From Clostridia bacterium (GTDB lineage Bacteria; Bacillota; Clostridia; Oscillospirales; Acutalibacteraceae), in NCBI GenBank assembly GCA_900770255.1, contig CAAGJN010000062.1:1-18910 (forward strand): DNA of 18,910 nucleotides. Reading direction: 5' to 3'. The notes beneath the pieces were generated by a model. The model ran no database searches, was not told the DNA's origin, and saw nothing but the letters and a program-made list of their open reading frames with translations. A program made the translations under genes and the position numbers. Positions 7,056 through 14,042 of this stretch are shown here, piece by piece (positions within the stretch are counted from its first letter, which is position 1; every line of letters starts with the position of its first letter).

Positions 7056-7466
7056 TTATTTTGACATGAGATCCGCAACGGTAATGCCGTCAAAGAAATC
7101 GTTTATAAGTCGGTCGAGCTTCGTCCACATCGGGCGCGTGCGGCACTTCTGCGCGTTCTCGCACGGCTCGCAGCCGCTCTCGACGCACGATACCGGGGCG
7201 AGCGAGCCCTCGGTAAGCCTCAGGATATCTCCGACGCGGTATTCTTCCGGACGTCTGTTCAGGCGATATCCCCCGCCCTTTCCGTGCGCGCCTTCAACAA
7301 GTCCGGCCTTTGAGAGCGTTGTCATAATACTTTCAAGATACTTGAGCGATAGCTCCTCTCGTTCCGCGATCTCTTTGAGCGGAATAAACGAACCGTCGCC
7401 TTTATCATTTTCGGCAAGATCTGCCATAACGCGCAGAGCATATCTGCCGCGGCTCGAGACCATCAT
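7056..7466 (-). CDS. iscR: Rrf2-family Fe-S cluster regulator IscR
   Basis: A 136-residue protein from the ATG at 7466 (or the adjacent ATG at 7463), with GGGAGG eight bases upstream. The frame is open far upstream, but that extension is a shadow of iscU. Residues 3-80 are the winged helix of the Rrf2 family ('SSRGRYALRVM..LA', 'LKEIAEREELS.KYLE', 'GKGGGYRL'). Cys94, Cys99, Cys102 and Cys108 ('CVESGCEPCENAQKC') are placed to ligate a 2Fe-2S cluster, and the 'MW.KLD' tail is typical. It senses Fe-S status and controls cluster assembly genes. It is the last gene of iscS-iscU-iscR, 28 bp after iscU and with no own promoter seen. In most Clostridia the regulator comes first. Confidence 0.93.
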   Translation of the reverse strand: MMVSSRGRYALRVMADLAENDKGDGSFIPLKEIAEREELSLKYLESIMTTLSKAGLVEGAHGKGGGYRLNRRPEEYRVGDILRLTEGSLAPVSCVESGCEPCENAQKCRTRPMWTKLDRLINDFFDGITVADLMSK

Positions 7467-7494
7467 AGGCTTACCCTCCCGAACAGCTTTTCCA

Positions 7495-7935
7495 TCATAC
7501 CATACGGCATGAGCCGTCCTCACAGTCATCGCACTCGGGAAACTGACTGTGATCATACTCGATACCGTTCTTGTCATAGTAATCCTTAACGGCGGACTTG
7601 ATAGCCTCCTCTGCGAGCACCGAACAGTGCAGCTTATGCACAGGAAGTCCGTCAAGCTCATCGACGACCTGCTTGTTCGTAATCTTGAGCGCATCCTCTA
7701 CAGTCTTGCCCTTGATGATCTCGGTTGCCATCGAGGAGGAGGCAATCGCGCTCGCGCAGCCGAAAGTCTCAAACTTGACGTCGTCGATCCTGCCGTCCTT
7801 TATCTTGAGATACATCTTCATAATATCGCCGCACTTTGCGTTGCCGACCTCACCGACACCGTCTGCATCTGGGATCTCGCCGACATTGCGGGGATTTGTG
7901 AAATGATCCATAACCTTATCGCTGTATAATGCCAT
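7495..7935 (-). CDS. iscU: Fe-S cluster assembly scaffold IscU/NifU-like
   Basis: A 146-residue protein. Cluster-binding residues are Cys35 (with Asp37 in 'AKCGD'), Cys60 in 'FGCASAIASSS', and Cys104 in 'LPVHKLHCSVLAEEAIK', which carries the IscU signature. It builds 2Fe-2S and 4Fe-4S clusters from sulfur supplied by the cysteine desulfurase encoded just upstream. The C-terminus carries a short Cys-rich tail (Cys135, Cys138, Cys143), common in clostridial NifU-like scaffolds. It starts 15 bp after the iscS stop codon with AGGAG upstream, so the pair is co-transcribed. Confidence 0.96.
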   Translation of the reverse strand: MALYSDKVMDHFTNPRNVGEIPDADGVGEVGNAKCGDIMKMYLKIKDGRIDDVKFETFGCASAIASSSMATEIIKGKTVEDALKITNKQVVDELDGLPVHKLHCSVLAEEAIKSAVKDYYDKNGIEYDHSQFPECDDCEDGSCRMV

Positions 7936-7950
7936 TTATGATTACTCCTC

Positions 7951-9141
7951 TCAGAACATGAATTTTCTTTTTCCGCTCACAAGATCCTTCCACACGGGCG
8001 AAAGATCCCTGAGATATTCGACCACTTTAGCTGTCTCGTCAATTATATAATCGACCTCCTCCTGCGTGTTTTCCTCGCTCAAGGTCAATCTGAGAGAGCC
8101 GTGAGCGACCTCGTGCGGGCGGCCTATAGCGAGCAGGACGTGGCTCGGGTCAAGCGAGCCCGAGGTGCAGGCGGAGCCGGAGGACGCGCAGATGCCCTTT
8201 GCGTCGAGCAGCAGCAGGAGCGACTCACCCTCGATGCCCTCGAAGCAGAAGCTGACATTGCCTGGCAGGCGCTTTGTGCGGTCGCCGTTGAGCGCACAGT
8301 GGGGTATCTTTGAGAGACCCTCGATGAGCCTGTCGCGCAGCGCGGTAACCTTTGCGGCGTTTGCTTCGATATTGGCATTTGCCTCCTTGAGCGCCGCGAC
8401 CATGCCGACAATACCGGGAATATTCTCCGTGCCGGCACGCTTGCTGCGCTCCTGGGCGCCGCCCTCGATGATGTTAGTCAGCCTAACGCCCTTGCGAGCA
8501 TAGAGAATGCCGACTCCCTTGGGACCGTGGAACTTATGGGCAGAGAGCGAGAGCATATCTATATTCTCGTCTCTTACATTAATACGTACATGGCCTACCG
8601 CCTGGACGGCGTCGGTGTGAAAGATAACACCCTTTTCACGGCAGACGGCGCCGATCTCAGCGATGGGCTGAATACTGCCGATCTCATTGTTCGCATACAT
8701 GACGGTCACAAGGCAGGTATCTTCTCGGATAGCGTCGGCAACCTGCCGGGCTGAGACAATGCCGTTTTCGTGCACATCGAGCAGAGTAACCTCAAAGCCC
8801 TCGCGCTCGAGCCTTTTCAGCGTATGCAGCACGGCATGATGCTCAAAAGCGGTCGAGACAATATGCTTTCTGCCCTTCCTTGCACCGATTGCGGCGGCCG
8901 AAACAATCGCCTGGTTATCCGCTTCGCTGCCCCCGGAAGTAAATGTTATCTCGCCGGGGTCGCAGCCGAGCACCTGCGCGGCCTCTTCGCGCGCCTTTCT
9001 CAGCGCATCTGCGGCCTGCTGGCCGACTGTGTGAAGGCTTGAAGGATTGCCGTAGATCTTGTCCATATACGGCAGCATGGCATCTATCGCGGTGCGGCTC
9101 ATTTTTGTTGTGGCCGCATTGTCAACATAGATAGTGGTCAT
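7951..9141 (-). CDS. iscS: Cysteine desulfurase IscS/NifS
   Basis: A 396-residue class V aminotransferase-fold enzyme that takes sulfur from L-cysteine, forming alanine and a persulfide for IscU. The start ATG at 9141 has GAGGAG upstream and gives the family opening 'IYVDNAATT'. Visible motifs: 'SGGSEADNQAI', His101 in 'FEHHA', Asp177 and Gln180 in 'HTDAVQA' (PLP contacts), the PLP lysine Lys203 in 'LSAHKFHGPKG', and the active Cys325 in 'ASSGSACTSG' on the mobile loop. The long loop form matches the NifS/IscS group rather than SufS. First gene of iscS-iscU-iscR, with a consensus promoter 81 bp upstream. Confidence 0.97.
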   Translation of the reverse strand: MTTIYVDNAATTKMSRTAIDAMLPYMDKIYGNPSSLHTVGQQAADALRKAREEAAQVLGCDPGEITFTSGGSEADNQAIVSAAAIGARKGRKHIVSTAFEHHAVLHTLKRLEREGFEVTLLDVHENGIVSARQVADAIREDTCLVTVMYANNEIGSIQPIAEIGAVCREKGVIFHTDAVQAVGHVRINVRDENIDMLSLSAHKFHGPKGVGILYARKGVRLTNIIEGGAQERSKRAGTENIPGIVGMVAALKEANANIEANAAKVTALRDRLIEGLSKIPHCALNGDRTKRLPGNVSFCFEGIEGESLLLLLDAKGICASSGSACTSGSLDPSHVLLAIGRPHEVAHGSLRLTLSEENTQEEVDYIIDETAKVVEYLRDLSPVWKDLVSGKRKFMF

Positions 9142-9221
9142 TTATATCAAAACTCCTCTCAATTGAAGTATGTTCAGGGTATTGAAAATCATTCTTTTGA
9201 CACCCTTCGGTTTTCATGATG

Positions 9222-9250
9222 ATTATATACCTATTTACATACTATGTCAA
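9222..9250 (-). promoter_or_regulatory. Perfect consensus sigma-A promoter of the isc operon
   Basis: On the - strand TTGACA (9245-9250), 17 bp, TATAAT (9222-9227): both hexamers and spacing are ideal. Such a strong promoter implies repression. The AT-rich spacer (ATAGTATGTAAATAGGTATA) is a plausible IscR site, since Rrf2 regulators usually bind across this interval, but the dyad is poor and this is a guess. The leader of about 75 bases can form an imperfect hairpin (AGGGTGT... with ...ATACCCT, 9178-9207). Confidence 0.88.
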
Positions 9251-9261
9251 TAGGCAATAAC

Positions 9262-9302
9262 AAAAATTTAAAAGCAGGAGACCGAAATCCCCCGCTTTTA
9301 AA
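9262..9302 (-). terminator. Terminator of the alpha/beta hydrolase gene
   Basis: On the - strand, just after the hydrolase stop, a stem pairs 9294-9302 with 9267-9275 (TTTAAAAGC / GCTTTTAAA). It continues with mismatches through GG/CC and GA/TC around a six-base loop, and a T-rich run (AAATTTTTG) follows. It separates this gene from the isc promoter by only 12 bp. Confidence 0.8.
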
Positions 9303-9314
9303 AGCAAATTATTT

Positions 9315-10277
9315 TTATTCTTCTTCGGCCTTTTCGGCTTTACCCTTTTCGAGAGCCGCGTCAGCCCAATCCGCAATAAACTTTTCAACCTCGTCGCGGT
9401 TCGTCTCATTGAGTATCTCATGTCTGCCGCCCTCAAAGAGCTTGAGGGTCACGTCATGGCCGGTCGCCTTGAGATCATCCGCCACCTGCTCGACACCCTT
9501 TGAATAATCGCCGACGGGATCCATGGAGCCCGAGACAACGAGAATCGGAATATCCGTCGAAAGCTGCTCATACCAGTCCTTGCCGGAAACGGAGTTGAGT
9601 ACGGAAAACAGGTCTCTGTAGCCCGCGGCGCTGAACAGGAAGCCGCAATATTTATCGTCGATGTACTTCTGAACCTCCTCCTCATCTCTCGAGAGCCAGT
9701 CAAAGGAAGTCTTTGCATTGTCGATTTTCTTGTTGTAGTTGCCGAACGCAAGCTTGTCGATAAACTCGCTCTTGTGGCGGCTGCCCTTGCTCTTGCCGAC
9801 AATAGAAGCGATCCTGATAGCGATCGGAGCGGCGGGATTCTTGCCGCTTGTGCCGCAGAAAATAGCCGCGTCAACATCATTATACTTTGCAGTATAGTTT
9901 CGTGCGATGAACGAGCCCATGCTGTGGCCAAAGAAAACGATCGGCTTGCCGGGATACTCCTCGCGGGCAATATCGGTCAGCGAACGGCAATCGATGACAA
10001 AATCTCTCCAGCCGTCTTTCTCACCGAAATAGCCGAGATCATCGTCGGACGCGACGGATTTTCCGTGGCCGATATGATCCTGCACAAAAACTGCATAGCC
10101 GTGCTCGCAGAGAGTCTTGGCAAAACGGGCATAACGCTCGCCGTGCTCCGCCATACCATGAGTTATCTGAAAGATAGCCTTGACGCTGTCCTTATCCGCG
10201 GGAGCCCAGCTGCGGGCGTAGATGTCGCACAGACCGGTGGCTGATTTAAACGAATATTCTTTTCTTACGATTTCCAC
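9315..10277 (-). CDS. Alpha/beta hydrolase, monoacylglycerol lipase/lysophospholipase type
   Basis: A 320-residue protein of the serine aminopeptidase/Hydrolase_4 group. It begins at a GTG (10275-10277) with GGAGG seven bases upstream. The 'THGMAEHGERY' oxyanion loop and 'QDHIGHGKS' are the hallmark of monoglyceride lipases. The nucleophile is Ser119 in 'GHSMGS', with Asp253 ('SGSMDPVG') and His286 ('GGRHEILNE') completing the triad. It would hydrolyse mono-acyl lipids or similar esters. No signal peptide, so cytoplasmic. The last 15 residues are a charged Lys/Glu tail (GKAEKAEEE) not needed for the fold. Single-gene unit with its own promoter and terminator. The exact substrate is uncertain. 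Confidence 0.9.
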   Translation of the reverse strand: MEIVRKEYSFKSATGLCDIYARSWAPADKDSVKAIFQITHGMAEHGERYARFAKTLCEHGYAVFVQDHIGHGKSVASDDDLGYFGEKDGWRDFVIDCRSLTDIAREEYPGKPIVFFGHSMGSFIARNYTAKYNDVDAAIFCGTSGKNPAAPIAIRIASIVGKSKGSRHKSEFIDKLAFGNYNKKIDNAKTSFDWLSRDEEEVQKYIDDKYCGFLFSAAGYRDLFSVLNSVSGKDWYEQLSTDIPILVVSGSMDPVGDYSKGVEQVADDLKATGHDVTLKLFEGGRHEILNETNRDEVEKFIADWADAALEKGKAEKAEEE

Positions 10278-10348
10278 AATGATTCCTCCGATTTTATGGT
10301 GTTATAAGCTTTTGAAAGTTCAAACAGCAAACACCATTCGTTTTTTAT

Positions 10349-10377
10349 ATTATAACATACGGTAATCGTTTTGTAAT
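10349..10377 (-). promoter_or_regulatory. Sigma-A promoter of the hydrolase gene
   Basis: On the - strand ATTACA (10372-10377), 17 bp, TATAAT (10349-10354), about 72 bp before the GTG start. The -10 is perfect and the -35 is weak. Confidence 0.6.
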
Positions 10378-10383
10378 CCTTTT

Positions 10384-10860
10384 GTAAGGAAATTAACTAA
10401 AAGTCTACATATCCCACAAATAAAAAGCTGTTAATTTATACATATTTTACAAGAGTGTACCTTTTAAAGCTCGGAAAGAGAAAAAGCAAAATGTCGAAAA
10501 GCGGTTCTTTTTTACTATATTAAAATTGACTTTACACAGCTTGCTTCTGCCTATGGATTCTAACCGCCGCTGATCGGCTTCGCAGTTATATATAATAAGG
10601 TATAATAAAGAACCGGCGAACTGCGTCACACAAAAACATAAGGGTAGGGTCGGATTTTGAGCGTCTGCGCTGAACTGCAAACTCAGCCGACGGCTCCGTC
10701 CCCGGGATGTTGACAGTTAAACTTTGCACAGTATCGCGGCGAAGCGGACCCAGTACAACCGGAAAACATCTTTCGTGATTTCTCAATATGAATATTACGC
10801 AATATTTTTTGATTTTTCGGCCCTTATTTTCAGAGTTTATGACATAATTGTAAACTTTGG
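10384..10860. other. Long gene-free region upstream of groES; possible structured or repeated element
   Basis: Nearly 480 bp without a convincing gene. Short frames on both strands lack ribosome sites. The ends are AT-rich, while the middle (about 10560-10790) is GC-richer and can fold. One hairpin has GCTGA/TCAGC arms extended by CGTC/GACG across a small internal loop (about 10660-10695). CGCAGTT (10581-10587) pairs with AACTGCG (10619-10625). A 9-bp inverted repeat CGGTTCTTT/AAAGAACCG lies at 10502-10510 and 10607-10615. I do not recognise a known RNA class. It may be an unannotated RNA, a dispersed intergenic repeat, or gene remnants. Confidence 0.4.
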
Positions 10861-10869
10861 AAAAAGGTA

Positions 10870-10898
10870 TTGATTTTTCATACAAAAGGGTTTAGAAT
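10870..10898 (+). promoter_or_regulatory. Sigma-A promoter of groES-groEL
   Basis: TTGATT (10870-10875), a 17-bp spacer, TAGAAT (10893-10898). The CIRCE operator starts six bases downstream and covers the start point, the usual arrangement for HrcA repression. Confidence 0.85.
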
Positions 10899-10903
10899 AT
10901 GAA

Positions 10904-10930
10904 TTAGCACTCGGGGATGTCGAGTGCCAA
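10904..10930 (+). promoter_or_regulatory. CIRCE operator (HrcA-binding heat-shock element)
   Basis: TTAGCACTC (10904-10912), a 9-base spacer, GAGTGCCAA (10922-10930). It matches the CIRCE consensus TTAGCACTC-N9-GAGTGCTAA at 17 of 18 positions. HrcA binds it and represses groESL until protein damage draws GroEL away. The hrcA gene is not in the window. Confidence 0.95.
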
Positions 10931-10964
10931 ATATATAGCATATCTAAATTCAGGAGGAATCAAT

Positions 10965-11249
10965 ATGAACATTAAACCGCTTGCAGACAGAGTTGTTGTC
11001 AAGCCTGTTGAGGTTGAAGAGACTACAAGCAGCGGGATCATCCTCGCCGCTTCCGCTCAGGAGAAGCCTCAGGTAGCTGAGGTCGTAGCAGTCGGCCCCG
11101 GCGGACTCGTTGACGGCAAGGAAGTTGAGATGTACGTCAAGGTCGGAGACAGAGTTATAACCGGCAAATACTCCGGAACCGAAGTCAAGATCAACAAAGA
11201 GGAATACACTATAGTTCGTCAGAGCGACATTCTCGCCATCGTAGAATAA
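10965..11249 (+). CDS. groES: Co-chaperonin GroES
   Basis: A 94-residue protein, the normal GroES length. The ATG at 10965 has AGGAGG seven bases upstream; an earlier in-frame ATG at 10917 lies within the CIRCE element and is rejected. The sequence has 'IKPLADRVVVKPVEVEETTSSGIIL' (in part), the mobile loop that docks on GroEL, and the family end 'YTIVRQSDILAIVE'. It caps the GroEL ring during protein folding in the cytoplasm. It is followed by groEL after 16 bp. Heat-shock regulation comes through CIRCE. Confidence 0.98.
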   Translation: MNIKPLADRVVVKPVEVEETTSSGIILAASAQEKPQVAEVVAVGPGGLVDGKEVEMYVKVGDRVITGKYSGTEVKINKEEYTIVRQSDILAIVE

Positions 11250-11265
11250 TCGGAGGTAATTTATC

Positions 11266-12909
11266 ATGGCAAAACAGATCATTTACGGTGAGGAAGCCCG
11301 CAAGGCTCTCCAGTCCGGTATCGATAAGCTTGCAGACACAGTAAAAATCACTCTCGGCCCCAAGGGCAGAAACGTCGTGCTTGACAAGAAATACGGCGCT
11401 CCGCTGATCACTAACGACGGCGTGACCATCGCCAAGGACGTTGAGCTCGAGGATCCCTTTGAGAATATGGGCGCTCAGCTTATAAAGGAAGTCGCCACAA
11501 AGACAAACGACGTCGCAGGCGACGGCACAACGACCGCTACCCTGCTCGCTCAGGCTCTTGTCCGCGAGGGCATGAAGAACGTCGTTGCAGGCGCTAACCC
11601 GATGGTCATCAAGAAGGGCATCCAGAAGGCTGTTGACACAGCTATTGACGCTGTTAAATCGCACTCTCAACCCGTCAAGGGAACCGAGGATATCGCAAGA
11701 ATTGCCACAATTTCCTCCGCTGACGAAGAGATCGGCAATATCATTGCAGACGCTATGGAGAAGGTCACCTCCGACGGCGTTATCACCGTTGAGGAGTCGA
11801 AGATCGCGCAGACCGAGGCTGAGGTCGTTGAAGGTATGCAGTTCGACAGAGGCTACATTTCCCCCTACATGGTAACTGACACCGACAAGATGGAGGCCGT
11901 CATTGACGACGCTCTCGTCCTCATCACAGATAAGAAGATCGCAAACATTCAGGATCTTCTTCCCCTGCTCGAGCAGATCATGCACGCAGGCGGAAAGCTC
12001 ATCATCATTGCCGAGGACATCGAGGGCGAGGCTCTCTCGACCATCCTGCTCAACAAGCTGCGCGGCGTGTTCACCTGCGTAGGCGTAAAGGCTCCCGGCT
12101 TCGGCGACAGACGCAAGGAGATGCTCCAGGATATTGCCATCCTCACCGGCGGCAAGGTCATCACATCCGAGCTCGGCCTTGAGCTCAAGGACACCCAGAT
12201 CTCCGATCTCGGCCGCGCACGCCAGGTCAAGGTCTCCAAGGAGAACACGATCATCGTTGACGGCGCAGGCGACAAGGATGCAATCAGATCCAGAGTCAAC
12301 CAGATCCGCACGCAGATCGAGAACACAGCTTCCGACTACGACAGAGAGAAGCTGCAGGAGCGTCTTGCAAAGCTTGCTGGCGGCGTAGCCGTTATCAAGG
12401 TCGGCGCTGCTACCGAAACTGAGATGAAGGAAAAGAAGCTCCGCATCGAGGACGCTCTCTCCGCGACAAAGGCCGCTGTTGAAGAGGGCTCCGTTGCAGG
12501 CGGCGGCGTTGCGCTGCTCAACGCTATCCCCGCAGTCAAGGCTCTGCTTGACAGCACCGAGGACTCCGACGAAAAGACCGGCGTGAAGATCGTGCTCAAG
12601 GCTCTCGAAGAGCCCGTGCGTCAGATCGCCTCGAACGCAGGCCTTGAGGGCTCGGTCATCATCAACCACATCGTTGAATCCGGCAAGGTCGGCTACGGCT
12701 ACAACTTCGCTGCCGACGATTATGTTGACATGTTCGAAGCCGGCATCGTTGACCCGACCAAGGTCACCCGCTCTGCTCTTCAGAACGCCGCATCCGTTGC
12801 AGCAATGGTTCTGACAACGGAGAGCCTTGTTACCGACAAGCCTGATCCGGCTGCTGACGCCGCAAATGCAGCTGCCATGGCGGCACAGTCCGGCGGCGGA
12901 ATGTATTGA
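11266..12909 (+). CDS. groEL: Chaperonin GroEL
   Basis: A 547-residue ATP-dependent chaperonin, full length. Visible: 'TLGPKGRNVVLDKKYGAP' near the N-terminus, the ATP site 'NDGVTIAKDVELEDPFENMGAQ' (in part) and 'DVAGDGTTTATLLA' with the catalytic Asp, the apical domain 'RGYISPYMVTD', the signature 'AAVEEGSVAGGGVALL', and the flexible tail ending GGGMY. It assembles as a double heptamer and folds client proteins with GroES. The ATG at 11266 has CGGAGG upstream. Codon use is strongly biased to preferred codons, as expected for a highly expressed gene. A long antisense frame lies opposite but is only a shadow. Confidence 0.99.
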   Translation: MAKQIIYGEEARKALQSGIDKLADTVKITLGPKGRNVVLDKKYGAPLITNDGVTIAKDVELEDPFENMGAQLIKEVATKTNDVAGDGTTTATLLAQALVREGMKNVVAGANPMVIKKGIQKAVDTAIDAVKSHSQPVKGTEDIARIATISSADEEIGNIIADAMEKVTSDGVITVEESKIAQTEAEVVEGMQFDRGYISPYMVTDTDKMEAVIDDALVLITDKKIANIQDLLPLLEQIMHAGGKLIIIAEDIEGEALSTILLNKLRGVFTCVGVKAPGFGDRRKEMLQDIAILTGGKVITSELGLELKDTQISDLGRARQVKVSKENTIIVDGAGDKDAIRSRVNQIRTQIENTASDYDREKLQERLAKLAGGVAVIKVGAATETEMKEKKLRIEDALSATKAAVEEGSVAGGGVALLNAIPAVKALLDSTEDSDEKTGVKIVLKALEEPVRQIASNAGLEGSVIINHIVESGKVGYGYNFAADDYVDMFEAGIVDPTKVTRSALQNAASVAAMVLTTESLVTDKPDPAADAANAAAMAAQSGGGMY

Positions 12910-12931
12910 TCCACGCTGAATAAATAAACTG

Positions 12932-12963
12932 AGCCGTCCGGGCGACCGGGCGGCTTGATTTAT
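12932..12963 (+). terminator. Terminator of groES-groEL
   Basis: A 10-bp GC-rich stem (12932-12941 with 12946-12955, one G-U pair) closes a four-base loop and is followed by TTGATTTAT. The T run is weak, but the hairpin is very stable and a second hairpin follows at once. Confidence 0.8.
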
Positions 12964-12977
12964 ACAAAAATGATTCA

Positions 12978-13033
12978 AAAAACTCCCGGAAAAGCAAAGT
13001 GCAAAACCGTTTTGCTTTTTCGGGAGCTCTTTT
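12978..13033. terminator. Bidirectional terminator shared by groEL and the fucosidase unit
   Basis: A long imperfect stem between 12983 and 13026 (CTCCCGGAAAAGCAAA with TTTGCTTTTTCGGGAG) ends in TTTTTATT on the + strand and in TTTTTTGAATC on the - strand. It directly follows the fucosidase stop codon at 13033 and backs up the groEL terminator. Confidence 0.88.
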
Positions 13034-14022
13034 TATTCTGCCTTTCTCGCTATGCCGAGCAGCTGCGCCGTCTCGTTGAGGCAGGCGATATCCTCCGGCT
13101 CCTGCCGCCCGTGGATATCCGGCGCTACATTGACGACAAGGACATTGTCATGCTCCGTAAGCAGGCGGTATTTTTCGGCGATAAAAGCCGCGCCGACAAG
13201 CCTGTCCTTCGTATAATCGTCGTCCCAGAACCAGTTGACCATATTGCGTATGCAGACAGTTGCCTCAAACGGCAGATAATATTTTTTGCCGCCGTGGCTG
13301 TATAACTTCGGGTCATCCTCCCTGGTGAAATGCGGATCCCAGAGCCTGAAATCACTCGGGAAATAGCGTATGGGCATACCCTCGCTGTAGTTTTCGGGCG
13401 AATATTTTTCTTCGCTCGCCGTTGTTCCGGGCTCGCCGATCGTCACATTGACTGAGACCGAGCAGTCCGGCTGAAGCGTATGCGCGAGATCGTAGAGCTT
13501 CGGTATATTCCATCTGTCCCCCGTCTTATCCCACGCGCCGTCGAGCCAAAGCTCGCAAATTTCGCCGTATTTGCCGCCGAGCAGCGTTTTGATATGCGAG
13601 CACATGTAATCTACATATTTTTCGTCGTCTGCGTAGCACTTCTCGTGCCTGTCCCAGAGGGAATAATAGAGACCCAGCTTTACGCCGTACTTTTTGCACG
13701 CGGCAGAGACGGCCGCAACGACGTCCGTCGGGTTTTGAGTGTTGCTTACGCAATACTCCGTAGTGTCCGTATCAAACAAGCAGAAGCCGTCGTGATGCTT
13801 CGTGATTAGTATGACGTAGTTCATGCCCGCCTCATAGGCGGCTCTGACCCAGCCGTCTGCATCAATACCGTCAGGTCTGTAGCTGCCGAGCGGCAGAGTG
13901 CCGTCCGACCACTCGGTGTTGTTGAAGGTGTTGATGCCGAAATGGATAAACATGCCGTATCTGCGTTCGATCTGCGCTCTCTGCGCGGCATTCGGCACAG
14001 GTGACGGAGCGAGGGTTATCAT
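13033..14022 (-). CDS. Alpha-L-fucosidase-like glycoside hydrolase, GH29
   Basis: A 329-residue single-domain protein. The ATG at 14022 has AAAGGA nine bases upstream. GH29 features: 'RYGMFIHFGINTF' at residue 21, 'WVRAAYEAGMNYVILITKHHDGFCLFDT' (in part; the His-His-Asp-Gly that binds fucose, residues 76-79), 'KLGLYYSLWD' and 'ELWLDGAWD', in which Asp161 is the likely nucleophile. The acid/base is not obvious, as usual in this family. There is no signal peptide and no C-terminal beta-sandwich, so it is a compact cytoplasmic form acting on imported fucosylated sugars, for instance from mucin or milk glycans (inference). It starts 20 bp after the histidine kinase, so it is probably the last gene of that unit. 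Confidence 0.88.
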   Translation of the reverse strand: MITLAPSPVPNAAQRAQIERRYGMFIHFGINTFNNTEWSDGTLPLGSYRPDGIDADGWVRAAYEAGMNYVILITKHHDGFCLFDTDTTEYCVSNTQNPTDVVAAVSAACKKYGVKLGLYYSLWDRHEKCYADDEKYVDYMCSHIKTLLGGKYGEICELWLDGAWDKTGDRWNIPKLYDLAHTLQPDCSVSVNVTIGEPGTTASEEKYSPENYSEGMPIRYFPSDFRLWDPHFTREDDPKLYSHGGKKYYLPFEATVCIRNMVNWFWDDDYTKDRLVGAAFIAEKYRLLTEHDNVLVVNVAPDIHGRQEPEDIACLNETAQLLGIARKAE

Positions 14023-14042
14023 ACAAAAACATCCTTTATCAG

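Noticed and set aside
7467..7694. N-terminal extension of the iscR frame to 7694
   Set aside because: It lies antisense-free but out of frame within iscU, and the Rrf2 fold begins at the ATG at 7466, which has GGGAGG.
10586..10885. 99-residue leftward frame in the region before groES
   Set aside because: No ribosome site, overlaps the groES promoter, Arg/Ile-rich low-complexity translation; kept only as part of the unexplained region.
11209..12978. 589-residue open frame antisense to groEL
   Set aside because: It mirrors the strongly biased codons of groEL; no ribosome site, Cys/Asp/Leu-rich composition without domains, and groEL itself is certain.
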